Assembly: GCA_900317365.1 (NCBI GenBank)
Contig: ONGM01000019.1
Location: 1 to 34,373, forward strand
Length of the DNA stretch: 34,373 nucleotides
From: an uncultured Planctomycetota bacterium
Lineage (GTDB): Bacteria; Planctomycetota; Planctomycetia; Pirellulales; Thermoguttaceae
Direction of reading: 5' to 3'
Both the position numbers and the translations under genes were made by a program. Numbering within the stretch: the first letter of the stretch is position 1; every line of letters begins with the position of its first letter. Below are positions 21,993 to 30,497 of this stretch, one piece after another. The notes below the pieces were generated by a model. That model was not told where the DNA came from and did not search any database. It saw only the letters and a program-made list of their open reading frames with translations.

Positions 21993-23660
21993 ATGGACAA
22001 TTCTGAAAACAAGCCTGTTGAATCTTCTGAACCGATTTCCGCATCCTCCGGACAGCGCCCAGTCGACGCTTCGCAAGGCGCGGAATCGTCTGCGCAGCCG
22101 CAACAATCGAACGAGTCCGCGCTTCCTACATACGACGCGTTAAACGCGAACCAAACGGTCGTCACTCCTGAAGTCATTGCCGAGCGTCTACGCGAGCGCG
22201 CAAACGCGGGCTCCGGTCCCTTGGCCGCGCGCGCCCGTAAAGCGTCGGAACGCTCCAACGGCGAGAACGCCGATCGACGCGGCGGAAAAAACGACCGCGA
22301 ACGTCGCGACCGACGAGACTCCAAACCGGCCGCGACCCCGCGCGCTCCGATGACCCGCGTCCCCGTCCCGAATCGACGCGAAGCGCTCGGCGGCGACTTG
22401 GAAGACGAATTCAACGCGATTATGGCGCAAAGCGGCTCCCTCGACGCCGCGATGGATTCGATTAGCGAGAGCCTCACGAACACGACCCTTGAACAGGGAA
22501 CGAAGGTCGGCGGCAAGATTGTTTCGATCAATCGCGACACGGTTTTCGTCGACCTCGGCGTGCGCGAATTTGGCGTGGTTCCGCTCAAGCAATTCCCGGA
22601 CGAGACCGTTTTGGAGATTGGGCAGGAAGTCGACGTCGTCGTCCAAAAGTTCAATACGGCGGACGGCGTTTACGAGGCGTCGTTGCCGATGGCGGCGGCG
22701 GACGCGGCGGACTGGGCGAGCCTGTCGAAAGGCGCCATTGTGGAAGCGCTCGTCGCGAAGGTCAATACCGGCGGACTGGAATGCACCGTTGGTAAGTTGC
22801 GCGCGTTCATGCCGATGGGGCAGATCGCGTTAAATCGCGTCGACAATCCGGAGGTTTACGTTGGCGAGCGGCTTCGTTGCGTCGTTACCGAGGTTAACCC
22901 TCAGCGTCGTAATTTGGTCGTGAGCGCTCGCGAGCTGATCAAGCAGGAGCGCGAAGAGAAGCGCGCTGAGTTGTGGCCGCAACTGGCGGTCGGGCAATCG
23001 CGCGAAGGCGTGGTCTTGCGCGTCTTTGATTTCGGCGTCTTTGTCGATATGGGCGGCGTGGACGCGTTCGTGCCGGTTGGCGAGATTGCGTGGAAGCGGG
23101 TTCAGCATCCGGGCGACGTTGTGAAGGCTGGCGATCGCGTGTCGGTTACGCTCATCAAGATTGACGAGGACGCGAAGAAGGTAACGGCGACCTTGCGTCG
23201 TGTTGAGGACAATCCGTGGAACGCGGTTTACACGGAGATCAACATTGGCGACGTGCTTCGCGGCACGGTTACGAAGGTGGAGCCGTACGGCGCGTTCGTC
23301 GCAATTGGCGGCGAGGGGCTGGAAGGACTGGTTCACGTCAGCGAGATCGACTACAAGCGCGTGAACAGCGCGGCGGACGTTCTGAAGAAGGGCGACGTCG
23401 TCGACGTTAAGGTGATTTCGATCGACGATTCCCGTCGTCGGGTTGGACTTTCGATGAAGCAGGTCAAGGAGGACCCGCGCGAGGTCGCGAAGCGCGAAGA
23501 GGAATTGAAGGACGCCGCCGCCGCGAAGGCCGCCGACGAAGCCGCTGAAAAAGCCGCCGAAGAAACCCGCGAGCGCATTAAGAAGCTCAATCGCAAAAAT
23601 CAGAACCTGCAAGGCGGTCTTGGCAATCGCGAAGACAATGATTTCGGACTCCACTTCTAA
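21993..23660 (+). CDS. Ribosomal protein S1-like RNA-binding protein with four S1 domains
   Basis: 555 residues, likely the S1 protein that helps 30S subunits engage mRNA. Residues 1-165 are low-complexity and charged (Ser/Gln/Arg-rich, many RRDRR-type runs), probably disordered. Four S1 (OB-fold) domains follow at about 168-236, 244-312, 330-400 and 415-487, the third and fourth being most canonical (VLRVFDFGVFVDMGGVDAF; VTKVEPYGAFVAIGGEGLEG, then GLVHVSEI). The first two (INRDTVFVDLGVREFG; KVNTGGLECTVGKLRAFMP) match the ribosome-binding-type repeats of bacterial S1. The tail is Ala/Glu/Lys-rich and likely helical. E. coli S1 has six domains; four-domain forms occur in other phyla. It is preceded by a structured leader without a Shine-Dalgarno and closed by a strong terminator. 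Confidence 0.9.
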   Translation: MDNSENKPVESSEPISASSGQRPVDASQGAESSAQPQQSNESALPTYDALNANQTVVTPEVIAERLRERANAGSGPLAARARKASERSNGENADRRGGKNDRERRDRRDSKPAATPRAPMTRVPVPNRREALGGDLEDEFNAIMAQSGSLDAAMDSISESLTNTTLEQGTKVGGKIVSINRDTVFVDLGVREFGVVPLKQFPDETVLEIGQEVDVVVQKFNTADGVYEASLPMAAADAADWASLSKGAIVEALVAKVNTGGLECTVGKLRAFMPMGQIALNRVDNPEVYVGERLRCVVTEVNPQRRNLVVSARELIKQEREEKRAELWPQLAVGQSREGVVLRVFDFGVFVDMGGVDAFVPVGEIAWKRVQHPGDVVKAGDRVSVTLIKIDEDAKKVTATLRRVEDNPWNAVYTEINIGDVLRGTVTKVEPYGAFVAIGGEGLEGLVHVSEIDYKRVNSAADVLKKGDVVDVKVISIDDSRRRVGLSMKQVKEDPREVAKREEELKDAAAAKAADEAAEKAAEETRERIKKLNRKNQNLQGGLGNREDNDFGLHF

Positions 23661-23698
23661 TGCGACGCTTCTAAAACGCTTGAGACGCTAAAAGAGCA

Positions 23699-23736
23699 AC
23701 CCGCCGGTCCGCGCGAAGCGGTTCGGCGGGTTTTTA
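23699..23736 (+). terminator. Intrinsic terminator of the S1-domain gene
   Basis: ACCCGCCG (23699-23706) pairs with CGGCGGGT (23724-23731), with an inner CCGC/GCGG extension and GCGAA loop, followed by TTTTTATT. This is a textbook shape about 40 bases after the stop at 23660. Confidence 0.9.
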
Positions 23737-23892
23737 TTGCGTTAAGCGAGAGCGTTTGCCCGACCGACGCCCCTCGCCTAAACAACGCTTTGCGTTTAAT
23801 ACAACGCCATGCGTCCGATCCGCGCGAACCGGTTCTAACGACCGAAGGCTGGCGGCTCTTTTTCTTCCCTTTCAACCGCTCTAACCGAAACG
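23737..23892. other. Gene-free spacer in a convergent junction
   Basis: Between the two terminators no credible open frame, RNA gene or repeat family was seen. The 72-codon minus-strand frame here overlaps the terminator and has no protein-like character. Confidence 0.5.
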
Positions 23893-23936
23893 AAAACGGC
23901 GTCCCCTTGCTCGCGGCAAGGGGACGCCGTTTTTTG
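23893..23936 (-). terminator. Perfect 18-bp hairpin, bidirectional terminator
   Basis: Arms 23893-23910 and 23916-23933 (ends AAAACGGCG and CGCCGTTTT) are perfectly complementary around a 5-base loop. T runs exist on both strands: TTTTTT in the plus direction and TTTT in the minus direction. It ends the minus-strand GH127 operon about 57 bases after its last stop and backs up the S1 terminator. Confidence 0.85.
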
Positions 23937-23992
23937 TGGCGCTAACGGGCAGGCGAATTGCCTAGCGCGATATGCCTAGCGCGTTGTGAAGA

Positions 23993-26452
23993 TTACTTCA
24001 CGACCCAGCGGAGAATACCGCCGGAGAAGCCTTCGCGGAGTTTCGCTTCGATACGGACTTTAGAGGTTTCGATCGTTTCAAAGTTGATCGTGATATCCTT
24101 GTCCTTATCGACGGCGTACGCGTCTTTGGTAACGACGGGTTTCCATTCGTTGGCTTTTTCGTCGAAGTAGGTCAGCTTCCAGGATTCCGGGGTGCGGCAT
24201 CCGCCGTTGATCGCTTCGTCGTCGAACCAGTAGACGGTCGCGGTCGAGAGTTTGCGCGGCTTGACGAAGGAGTATTCGAACCATTCGTTCGACCCTTTAT
24301 TAGCCCACCATGTGGCGCGCGGCGAATCGTGCGTCGCGCTGTTCGCGGGTTTTGCCGATTGATTGGAGTAATCGAGGGTCGACAGATTGTCGGACGTATT
24401 CGAAGCGTCGAATTCGACTTCGTTAATAATCTCTTCCGGAACGACGTCGGTCAGAACGCTCGCGTCTAGTTGCTTGTAGAGGATCGGTTCGCCGTCTTCG
24501 TCTTTCCATGCGCTCTTGCCGATCGCGGAATCTTCGCTCATATCCAGCCCGACCTGACGGACCCAGACGTCCATACGACCGGCGGCGCGGTTGTCCCAGA
24601 CGCAGTACGGAACGGCGGTGAGAACGTTGCCTTTATAATCCTTGCATTTGATCGCCATTACGTTGCGCGACTCGGCGTTTTTCGTCGCTTCGTTGTCGTT
24701 ACTTCCGGCGATTTTCATCGGGACGAGCTTGAATTCCGGGTCTTTCGCGAGGACGATGCGATCGACGCGAACTTTCGGATTGTCCGTTTGTTCGAAGCAG
24801 TAGACGATCGGGCCGCGTTGGAGCGCGACGCGTTCAAAGTCGTCTTTAACGTTCGGATTGGCGATCATGCGAACGACGGGCATGGGGAACTGGAGCGCGA
24901 AGACTTTTCCGTCTTCCTTGGCGGGATCGATTTTGCGGAGTTCGTATCCGTCGGCGTTCGACGCTTTGAGTCCGGTCCATTCGGGAACGCGCGTCTTAAC
25001 GAAGAACGGGGTCGGCGCTTTGCCGTCTTTCATTTTGACGGTGGTTCGCACGAAGACGTCGCCGTCGAAGGGGTACTTCGTCGACTGCTCAATTTCGACG
25101 AATTTATCGGCGAGTTCCACCGTCGCTTTGCCGTTGACGTACATATTGATAACGACGCAGTCGTCGCCGGCGCCGTTCAGATCGGCGGTCGCGTAGACGT
25201 AACCGGGGATCGACGGCAAGGCGCGAATCACGTTCGACGGGCAGCACGCGCATCCGAAGAAGGGCTGGCGATGATGGTCGCCTTTCGATTCGAGCGGGTT
25301 GACGTAGAAGTAGGAGTCGCCGTTAAGGCCGTACCCGGACATAAACCCGTTGTAGGCGGAGCGTTCCATGACGTCGACGTATTTCGATTCGCCGGTCGCG
25401 AGGTTCATGCGGTGCGACCAGAAGAGCATACCGATCGCGGCGCAGGTTTCGCAGTACGCGGCGGCGTTCGGAAGCTTGAAGTTTTCTTCAAAGCCTTCGT
25501 TGTTGCGCGAAGAGCCGATTCCGCCTGTGATGTACATCTTATTGCGCGTAACGTTATTGAAGATACGACGCATAGCGTTCATGAGCGCTTCGTCTTTGAA
25601 GTACCCGGCGACGTCGGTGGCGCCGCTATAGAGGTACATAGCGCGAACGGCGTGTCCGACGATTTCCGTCTGATCGCGAACCGGCATATGATCTTGGCAA
25701 TATTCTCCGAAGAGACCCTTTTCGCGACCTTCCGCGACGCCGCGCGTGTCGATAAAGAACTTCGCTTCGTCAAGGTACTTACGATCGCCGGTCAATTGGA
25801 ACATTTTAACGAGCGCGAGTTCAATTTCTTCGTGTCCGGCGACGTTTTTGAGCTGACCTTCGTTCGGACCGTAGCGCTTGCAGATCAGGTCAAGGAGCTT
25901 ACGGCTGATATTCAGGAACGTGTCGTCTCCGGTGGCGCGCTTATACGCGACGGCGGCTTCCGCCATGTGTCCGGCGCAGTAGAGTTCGTGCATCGACGCG
26001 AGATTCGTCCACTTCTCGTTCGGCTTGACGATCGTGAAGTAGCACATGAGGTATCCGTCGTCCTGTTGCGCTTTTCCGAAGTAGCTAATCCATTCGTCCG
26101 CTTTCGCTTTCAGTTTCGGATCCGGATGCGCGGCGAGCGAATAAGCGAAGCCTTCGACGATTTTATAAACGTCGGAATCGTCGAAATAGATGCCTTTGAA
26201 CTCGCCTTTTTCCAGACCGCCGGCGATCTTGAAGTTGTTAATGCGTCCGGTTTCCGTTTCGCACCATTTAATATTGTGCGGGACGGAGACGACGCGGTTG
26301 GCTTCGATACGCGGCGCCCAGAAGGAGTCGTCAAGTTTCACGTTGACGAAGGGCGTTTCACGCAGCGCTTGCTTCGGCTCTTCCTGCGCGCGCGCGGAAA
26401 GTGCGCAGAGCGAGAGCGCCGCGACGAGTCCCAACGTTAAAATTCGTTTCAT
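23993..26452 (-). CDS. GH127 family glycosidase (beta-L-arabinofuranosidase type), paralogue 2
   Basis: An exported glycoside hydrolase of 819 residues that by family should cleave beta-L-arabinofuranosides or related links. I start at the ATG at 26452 (MKRILTLGLVAALSLCALSARAQ, Sec signal), which has GAGGA just upstream; the ATG four codons earlier has none. The (alpha/alpha)6 barrel includes PHNIKWCETETGRINNF and YFDDSDVYKIVEG. Catalytic residues align in number and spacing with Bifidobacterium HypBA1: Glu319 (NEGF; acid/base, Glu322 there), Glu335 and Cys337 (CETCA), Cys403 and Cys404 (CACCPSN), the zinc-thiolate site with Cys403 as probable nucleophile. The last ~150 residues (KGSNEWFEYSF, TVYWFDDEAINGG) resemble a galactose-binding-like domain. 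Last gene of the operon, 54 bases after its paralogue. Confidence 0.93.
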   Translation of the reverse strand: MKRILTLGLVAALSLCALSARAQEEPKQALRETPFVNVKLDDSFWAPRIEANRVVSVPHNIKWCETETGRINNFKIAGGLEKGEFKGIYFDDSDVYKIVEGFAYSLAAHPDPKLKAKADEWISYFGKAQQDDGYLMCYFTIVKPNEKWTNLASMHELYCAGHMAEAAVAYKRATGDDTFLNISRKLLDLICKRYGPNEGQLKNVAGHEEIELALVKMFQLTGDRKYLDEAKFFIDTRGVAEGREKGLFGEYCQDHMPVRDQTEIVGHAVRAMYLYSGATDVAGYFKDEALMNAMRRIFNNVTRNKMYITGGIGSSRNNEGFEENFKLPNAAAYCETCAAIGMLFWSHRMNLATGESKYVDVMERSAYNGFMSGYGLNGDSYFYVNPLESKGDHHRQPFFGCACCPSNVIRALPSIPGYVYATADLNGAGDDCVVINMYVNGKATVELADKFVEIEQSTKYPFDGDVFVRTTVKMKDGKAPTPFFVKTRVPEWTGLKASNADGYELRKIDPAKEDGKVFALQFPMPVVRMIANPNVKDDFERVALQRGPIVYCFEQTDNPKVRVDRIVLAKDPEFKLVPMKIAGSNDNEATKNAESRNVMAIKCKDYKGNVLTAVPYCVWDNRAAGRMDVWVRQVGLDMSEDSAIGKSAWKDEDGEPILYKQLDASVLTDVVPEEIINEVEFDASNTSDNLSTLDYSNQSAKPANSATHDSPRATWWANKGSNEWFEYSFVKPRKLSTATVYWFDDEAINGGCRTPESWKLTYFDEKANEWKPVVTKDAYAVDKDKDITINFETIETSKVRIEAKLREGFSGGILRWVVK

Positions 26453-26477
26453 AATATTCCTCATAACAGTGTTTAAA

Positions 26478-26510
26478 ATAGAGCGTTGCCACGCTTTAAA
26501 TACGTTCTAT
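26478..26510 (-). other. Intercistronic hairpin between the GH127 genes
   Basis: AGCGT (26482-26486) / ACGCT (26491-26495) forms a small stem, with flanking ATAGA (26478-26482) and TCTAT (26506-26510) also complementary. There is no proper T run, so a processing or stabilising stem within the operon is more likely than a terminator. Confidence 0.35.
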
Positions 26511-29011
26511 TTAACAATCCAGCGAAGGATTCCGCCGGAGTAATCTTCGCGAAGTTTCACCGCCAGTCTGACTTTAAGCGCCGTAACTTCGCTGAATTTT
26601 ACGGTGATTTCACGATCTTTATCGACCGAATATTCGTCGCTCGTCTCGACTTCGAGCCATTCGTCGGATTCCGCCGGTTGATAGAGAAGTTTCCAAGACT
26701 CCGGGACGCGGCATCCGCCGTTGATCGCTTCGTCGTCGAACCAGTAGACGTTCGTCGAGGAAATCGACTTCGGTTTGGCGAACTCGTATTCGAAGTACTC
26801 TTCGGACCCTCGATGCGCGTACCATGTGGCGCGCGGAACGCCGTAGTCGCTAGAGTTTTCCGGTTCCGCCGACTGATCGGAGCCGTCGAAGGTCGAGAGC
26901 TGATCTTCGAGATACGAGGCGCGGAATTCCGGCGCGTCGTCGTCGACTTCCGGCGCGTAATCGGTCAGGATCGCGGGATCGAGGGGGCGATATAAGGCGG
27001 GCTTGCCGTCGGCGTCGAGCCACGCGTCTTGCGATTCCGACGCTTGCGCGGCGGGGTCGAGACCGTCTTGGCGGGTCCAGACCGCCATGCGACCGGCGCC
27101 GCGATTATCCCAGACGGCGTACGGAATCGCGACGATCGGGCGACCGGCGACGTCTTGGCACGTTATGACCTCGACGTTGCGCGCGGCGGAGTTCTTCGCG
27201 AGGGGATCGTCGTTGCGGGTCGAGATATAGCGTTTAACGTAGCTCGATTGGAATTTTGGATTTTTGGGCAAGACGATCGAATCGACGCGCAGGCTCGGAT
27301 TGTCGGCGCTTTCGAAGCAGTAGACGATCGGGCCGCGCCGAAGCGCGACGCGTCCGAGGTCGTCTTTCACGTTCGGGTTGGCGACGAGGCGTTCGATTTG
27401 TGTGGGAAAGAAGAGAGTGATCGTCGTCGGGTTCGCTTGATTCGGGGTGATTTTATAGGTTCGATAGCCTTTTTCGGTATCGGAGCGATCGCCGGGGAAC
27501 CATTCCGGCACGCGCACTTTGACGTAATAAGGCGTGATTCTCGCCTTCGGGTTCTTCATTTCGTATGTGAGTCGAATCGAGATCGAGCCGTCGGCGGGGT
27601 ACTGCGTCGACTGCTCGACCTTAATTCTTTTATCGGCGAGTTCAACGTTCGCGGAGTTTTGTCCGTACAGGTTGACGACGAGGGTATCGTCGCCGGAGTT
27701 TTCGGCTTTTGCGTCGTCCGACTGCGCCGTAGCGTAGAAATACCCGGGGATTTCGAAGAGCGCGCGCGTAACGTTGGAGGGGCAGCATGCGCATCCGAAG
27801 AAAGGCTGTCGGGTGTGTCTTCCGTTTGCTTCGAGCGGGTTGACGTAGAAGTATCGGTCGCCGTTGAGTCCGAATCCGGCGGCGAAACTATTGTAAGCGA
27901 CGCGTTCGAGGGCGTCGATATATCGCGCGTCTCCGGTCGCGAGGTTCATGCGATGCGCCCAGAAGAGTAGGGCGACGGAGGCGCACGTTTCGCAATACGC
28001 GGCGCGATTCGGGAGTTTGTAATTCTCTTCGAAGCCTTCGTTTTTACGCGTTGATCCGAGACCTCCGGTAACGTACGACTTGTATCGAGTCGCGTTGTCG
28101 AAGGTTTTCTTCATGGCGTCGAGGAGGGTCGGATCCTTCTTATAGCACGCGACGTCGGTCGCGGCGGCGTAGAGGTATCCGGCGCGGACGGCGTGTCCGA
28201 CGATTTCCGTCTGCTCGCGAATTGGCGCGTGATCTTGGGCGAGTTCTCCCCATATTCCGTCGCGCCCGTCGGCGACGCCGCGCTGTTCAATGAAGTACTG
28301 CGCTTCGTCGAGGTATTTCGTTTCGCCGGTGTGTTCGTACATCCGGACGAGCGCTAGTTCGATTTCTTCGTGTCCGGGAATTGCGCGCTGTTGGCCTTCG
28401 CGGGGTCCGAAACGATCGCAAATGAGATCGAGCCACCGGCGACTGATCTTCGTGAGGCTGGGATCGTTCGTCGCTTTTTCGTAGGCGACGGCGGCTTCCG
28501 CCAAATGTCCGGCGCAGTAGAGTTCGTGATTTCCGGCGAGGTTCTTCCATTTCTCTTCCGGCTTGACCAACTTAAAGTAGGTCATGAGGTATCCGTCGTC
28601 TTCCTGGGCGCGTCCGAAGAGTCGAATCCATTCCTTGGCGATTTTGAGGAGATGCGGATCGGGACGCGTCGCCAAGGAGTTGGCGATACCTTCCAGAATT
28701 TTATAGACGTCGGAATCGTCGAAGTAGAAGCCGCCAAACTCGCCTTTCGCCTCGCCTGCGGCTAGCTTAAAGTTGTTTATACGTTTCGTTTCCGTTTCGC
28801 ATTGTCTAATATTATGCGGAATAGAAACGCGACGATTGACGTCGATTCGCGGCGCCCAGAACTCGTCTTGCATTTCCGTCTTCGTAAAATCGACGGGATG
28901 GAATTCGCGGCCGGTGAAGGTCGAGCCGGACTCCTGCCCGTCGGCGCCCGACGAGACGGTTACGGCGACTATGAGCGCCGCAAATAGTAGGATTCCACGT
29001 GTGCGTTTCAT
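26507..29011 (-). CDS. GH127 family glycosidase (beta-L-arabinofuranosidase type), paralogue 1
   Basis: An exported protein of 834 residues, collinear with the following GH127 gene and ending in nearly the same residues (GILRWIVK against GILRWVVK). The Sec signal is MKRTRGILLFAALIVAVTVSS. The HypBA1-type site is complete: Glu325 (NEGF), Glu341 and Cys343 (CETCA), Cys409 and Cys410 (CACCPSN), with an extra Cys407. The C-terminus again carries a galactose-binding-like module (YFEYEFAKPKSISSTNVYWFDD). Loop sequences between barrel and module differ (for example NSGDDTLVVNLYGQN), so the two enzymes may act on different linkages. The start lies 29 bases after the upstream Tat-exported MBL gene, supporting an operon. 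The ribosome site is weak. Substrate, such as arabinan, hydroxyproline-arabinose or another furanoside, is not shown by the sequence. Confidence 0.93.
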   Translation of the reverse strand: MKRTRGILLFAALIVAVTVSSGADGQESGSTFTGREFHPVDFTKTEMQDEFWAPRIDVNRRVSIPHNIRQCETETKRINNFKLAAGEAKGEFGGFYFDDSDVYKILEGIANSLATRPDPHLLKIAKEWIRLFGRAQEDDGYLMTYFKLVKPEEKWKNLAGNHELYCAGHLAEAAVAYEKATNDPSLTKISRRWLDLICDRFGPREGQQRAIPGHEEIELALVRMYEHTGETKYLDEAQYFIEQRGVADGRDGIWGELAQDHAPIREQTEIVGHAVRAGYLYAAATDVACYKKDPTLLDAMKKTFDNATRYKSYVTGGLGSTRKNEGFEENYKLPNRAAYCETCASVALLFWAHRMNLATGDARYIDALERVAYNSFAAGFGLNGDRYFYVNPLEANGRHTRQPFFGCACCPSNVTRALFEIPGYFYATAQSDDAKAENSGDDTLVVNLYGQNSANVELADKRIKVEQSTQYPADGSISIRLTYEMKNPKARITPYYVKVRVPEWFPGDRSDTEKGYRTYKITPNQANPTTITLFFPTQIERLVANPNVKDDLGRVALRRGPIVYCFESADNPSLRVDSIVLPKNPKFQSSYVKRYISTRNDDPLAKNSAARNVEVITCQDVAGRPIVAIPYAVWDNRGAGRMAVWTRQDGLDPAAQASESQDAWLDADGKPALYRPLDPAILTDYAPEVDDDAPEFRASYLEDQLSTFDGSDQSAEPENSSDYGVPRATWYAHRGSEEYFEYEFAKPKSISSTNVYWFDDEAINGGCRVPESWKLLYQPAESDEWLEVETSDEYSVDKDREITVKFSEVTALKVRLAVKLREDYSGGILRWIVK

Positions 29012-29040
29012 CTTGTCTTTGAACTTAATCTATGAGCCGA

Positions 29041-30420
29041 CTACGCTTGCGGTAAATTCCCCTTGGACTCAAAAGGACCAAAGACAAGATCGACTTTCAT
29101 CGACTCGTCTTCCGCCGTAAGATAATAGACCTTATAACGCGCGCCGCCGTCGATTACCTTAACGACGACGTGTCCGACGCGTTCGACGAGATTGTCTCGC
29201 CACGGCTGTTCTTTGATCTTTTCCGCGTTGAGCGGGTGCGGATCCGTCGGGCAGAGAAGGCGGGGGCCAGGGTAATACTCCGCGTTCGACATCGTCGCGG
29301 CCGTCTTCATATTCGTGTGCCCCATCCACCAGCAGCAAGTAACGTAAACGCGCGCTTTCACTTCTTTGACGAAGCTCGGGTGCATGGCGTTTCCGGAGGA
29401 GTGGTGATTCGTCTTGCAGACGTCGACCGCCCCGACCGCGCGTCCGACCGCGCCTTCAATATCCACGTCCTTACCCGATTCATCGGAAATGACCCCGCTG
29501 ACGTCGCCGCCTGTGTAGAATCGGAACGCGCCGTACTGAGCGACGATCGCGAGACTGCGCGAGTTTTCGTCTTTGCTCGTCTCTTTGTTCTTCGGATAGA
29601 GTTTGAAGAAATCGATATTCTCGCCCTTTTCGCCGCCCCAAACGACCCCGTTGCGCGAAATATTGCGAATGTGGAAATCGTATTTTCCCGGCGCGTTGAC
29701 GAGCTTGATTTGATCGAGCGCGCCAACTTGGAATTCTTCCCTCTTGAGACCGGCATTCTCTTCCGCGTATTCCCAGAATTTCACGAGGTTTTCGCGTTCG
29801 CCCGGCGCCCACGTCGTCGGCTGATCGTAGTTCGGATACCCGCGATCGAACGCCGTGCCGAAGCGGAAATATTCCCCGACTTGAGAGATCCCGCTGATAT
29901 TGTAGTCTCGTTCCTTGTCGAGACCTTTCATACCCAATCCGGCGTCTTTACCGGCCTGACCGGTGTGGTCGGAATGGAAGTGCGACGCCATAACGTAGTC
30001 GATCTTCTCCATATCGGGGCGCAGACGCTTGATATATCGCGCGACCCATTCGCCGGGTCGTCGCGAGGCGTTAGGCTTCGGAAGGCACGCGGCGTCCTGA
30101 CTTTTGAGCGGGTTCCAGCTCACGGACGCGAATCGGTTCCATGCGCGGTCGCCGCAGTCGAGAAGCATCGTCGTGCCGTCGGGATAGATGTGGAAGCAGT
30201 TTTCCCCGACGCCGGTGTGAATGAAGTGCAGGTCAAGCTCGCCTTCGCGCCAGCCTTGATACGGTTTGCCAATTTCTTTATCCGGGTCGACGACGTCGTT
30301 TGCGAGCGCGCCGTCGTCGCCGAAGGCGTCGAATGAGACGGCGGCGCCGACGAATGACGCGGCGGCGAGCGCGGTCGCGCCGCGCAGGAAATCTCGACGA
30401 TCTAGGGATGGGCGGGGCAT
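29041..30420 (-). CDS. Tat-exported MBL-fold metallohydrolase, paralogue 2
   Basis: 459 residues with a twin-arginine signal (DRRDFLRGATALAAASFVGAA), so the protein is exported folded, probably with its metals. GGAG lies about 10 bases before the ATG. The MBL core shows TMLLDCGDRAWN, then ASHFHSDHTG with His147, His149, Asp151 and His152 (the HxHxDH dinuclear site), and CKTNHHSSGNAMHP with His339/His340. The arrangement of a late NHH motif is like ComEC-type MBL proteins (phosphodiesterase or unknown), not classical beta-lactamases. A conserved central stretch, TTWAPGERENLVKFWEYAEENAG, is shared with the upstream paralogue. It sits inside a GH127 operon, so a role in processing lactones, esters or phosphate groups on glycans is possible, but this is inference from location only. 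Confidence 0.88.
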   Translation of the reverse strand: MPRPSLDRRDFLRGATALAAASFVGAAVSFDAFGDDGALANDVVDPDKEIGKPYQGWREGELDLHFIHTGVGENCFHIYPDGTTMLLDCGDRAWNRFASVSWNPLKSQDAACLPKPNASRRPGEWVARYIKRLRPDMEKIDYVMASHFHSDHTGQAGKDAGLGMKGLDKERDYNISGISQVGEYFRFGTAFDRGYPNYDQPTTWAPGERENLVKFWEYAEENAGLKREEFQVGALDQIKLVNAPGKYDFHIRNISRNGVVWGGEKGENIDFFKLYPKNKETSKDENSRSLAIVAQYGAFRFYTGGDVSGVISDESGKDVDIEGAVGRAVGAVDVCKTNHHSSGNAMHPSFVKEVKARVYVTCCWWMGHTNMKTAATMSNAEYYPGPRLLCPTDPHPLNAEKIKEQPWRDNLVERVGHVVVKVIDGGARYKVYYLTAEDESMKVDLVFGPFESKGNLPQA

Positions 30421-30497
30421 GATTCTTTTCTCCGTGATTACGTATTAAAAGGCTGCGGAAGGCTAGGCGAGGCGAGGCGGCGAGGCGACAGGCGGGG

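Noticed and set aside
24470..26440. 656-codon plus-strand open frame opposite a GH127 gene
   Set aside because: The opposite strand has a complete catalytic site and signal peptide; the plus frame is Asp/Val/Arg-rich shadow sequence.
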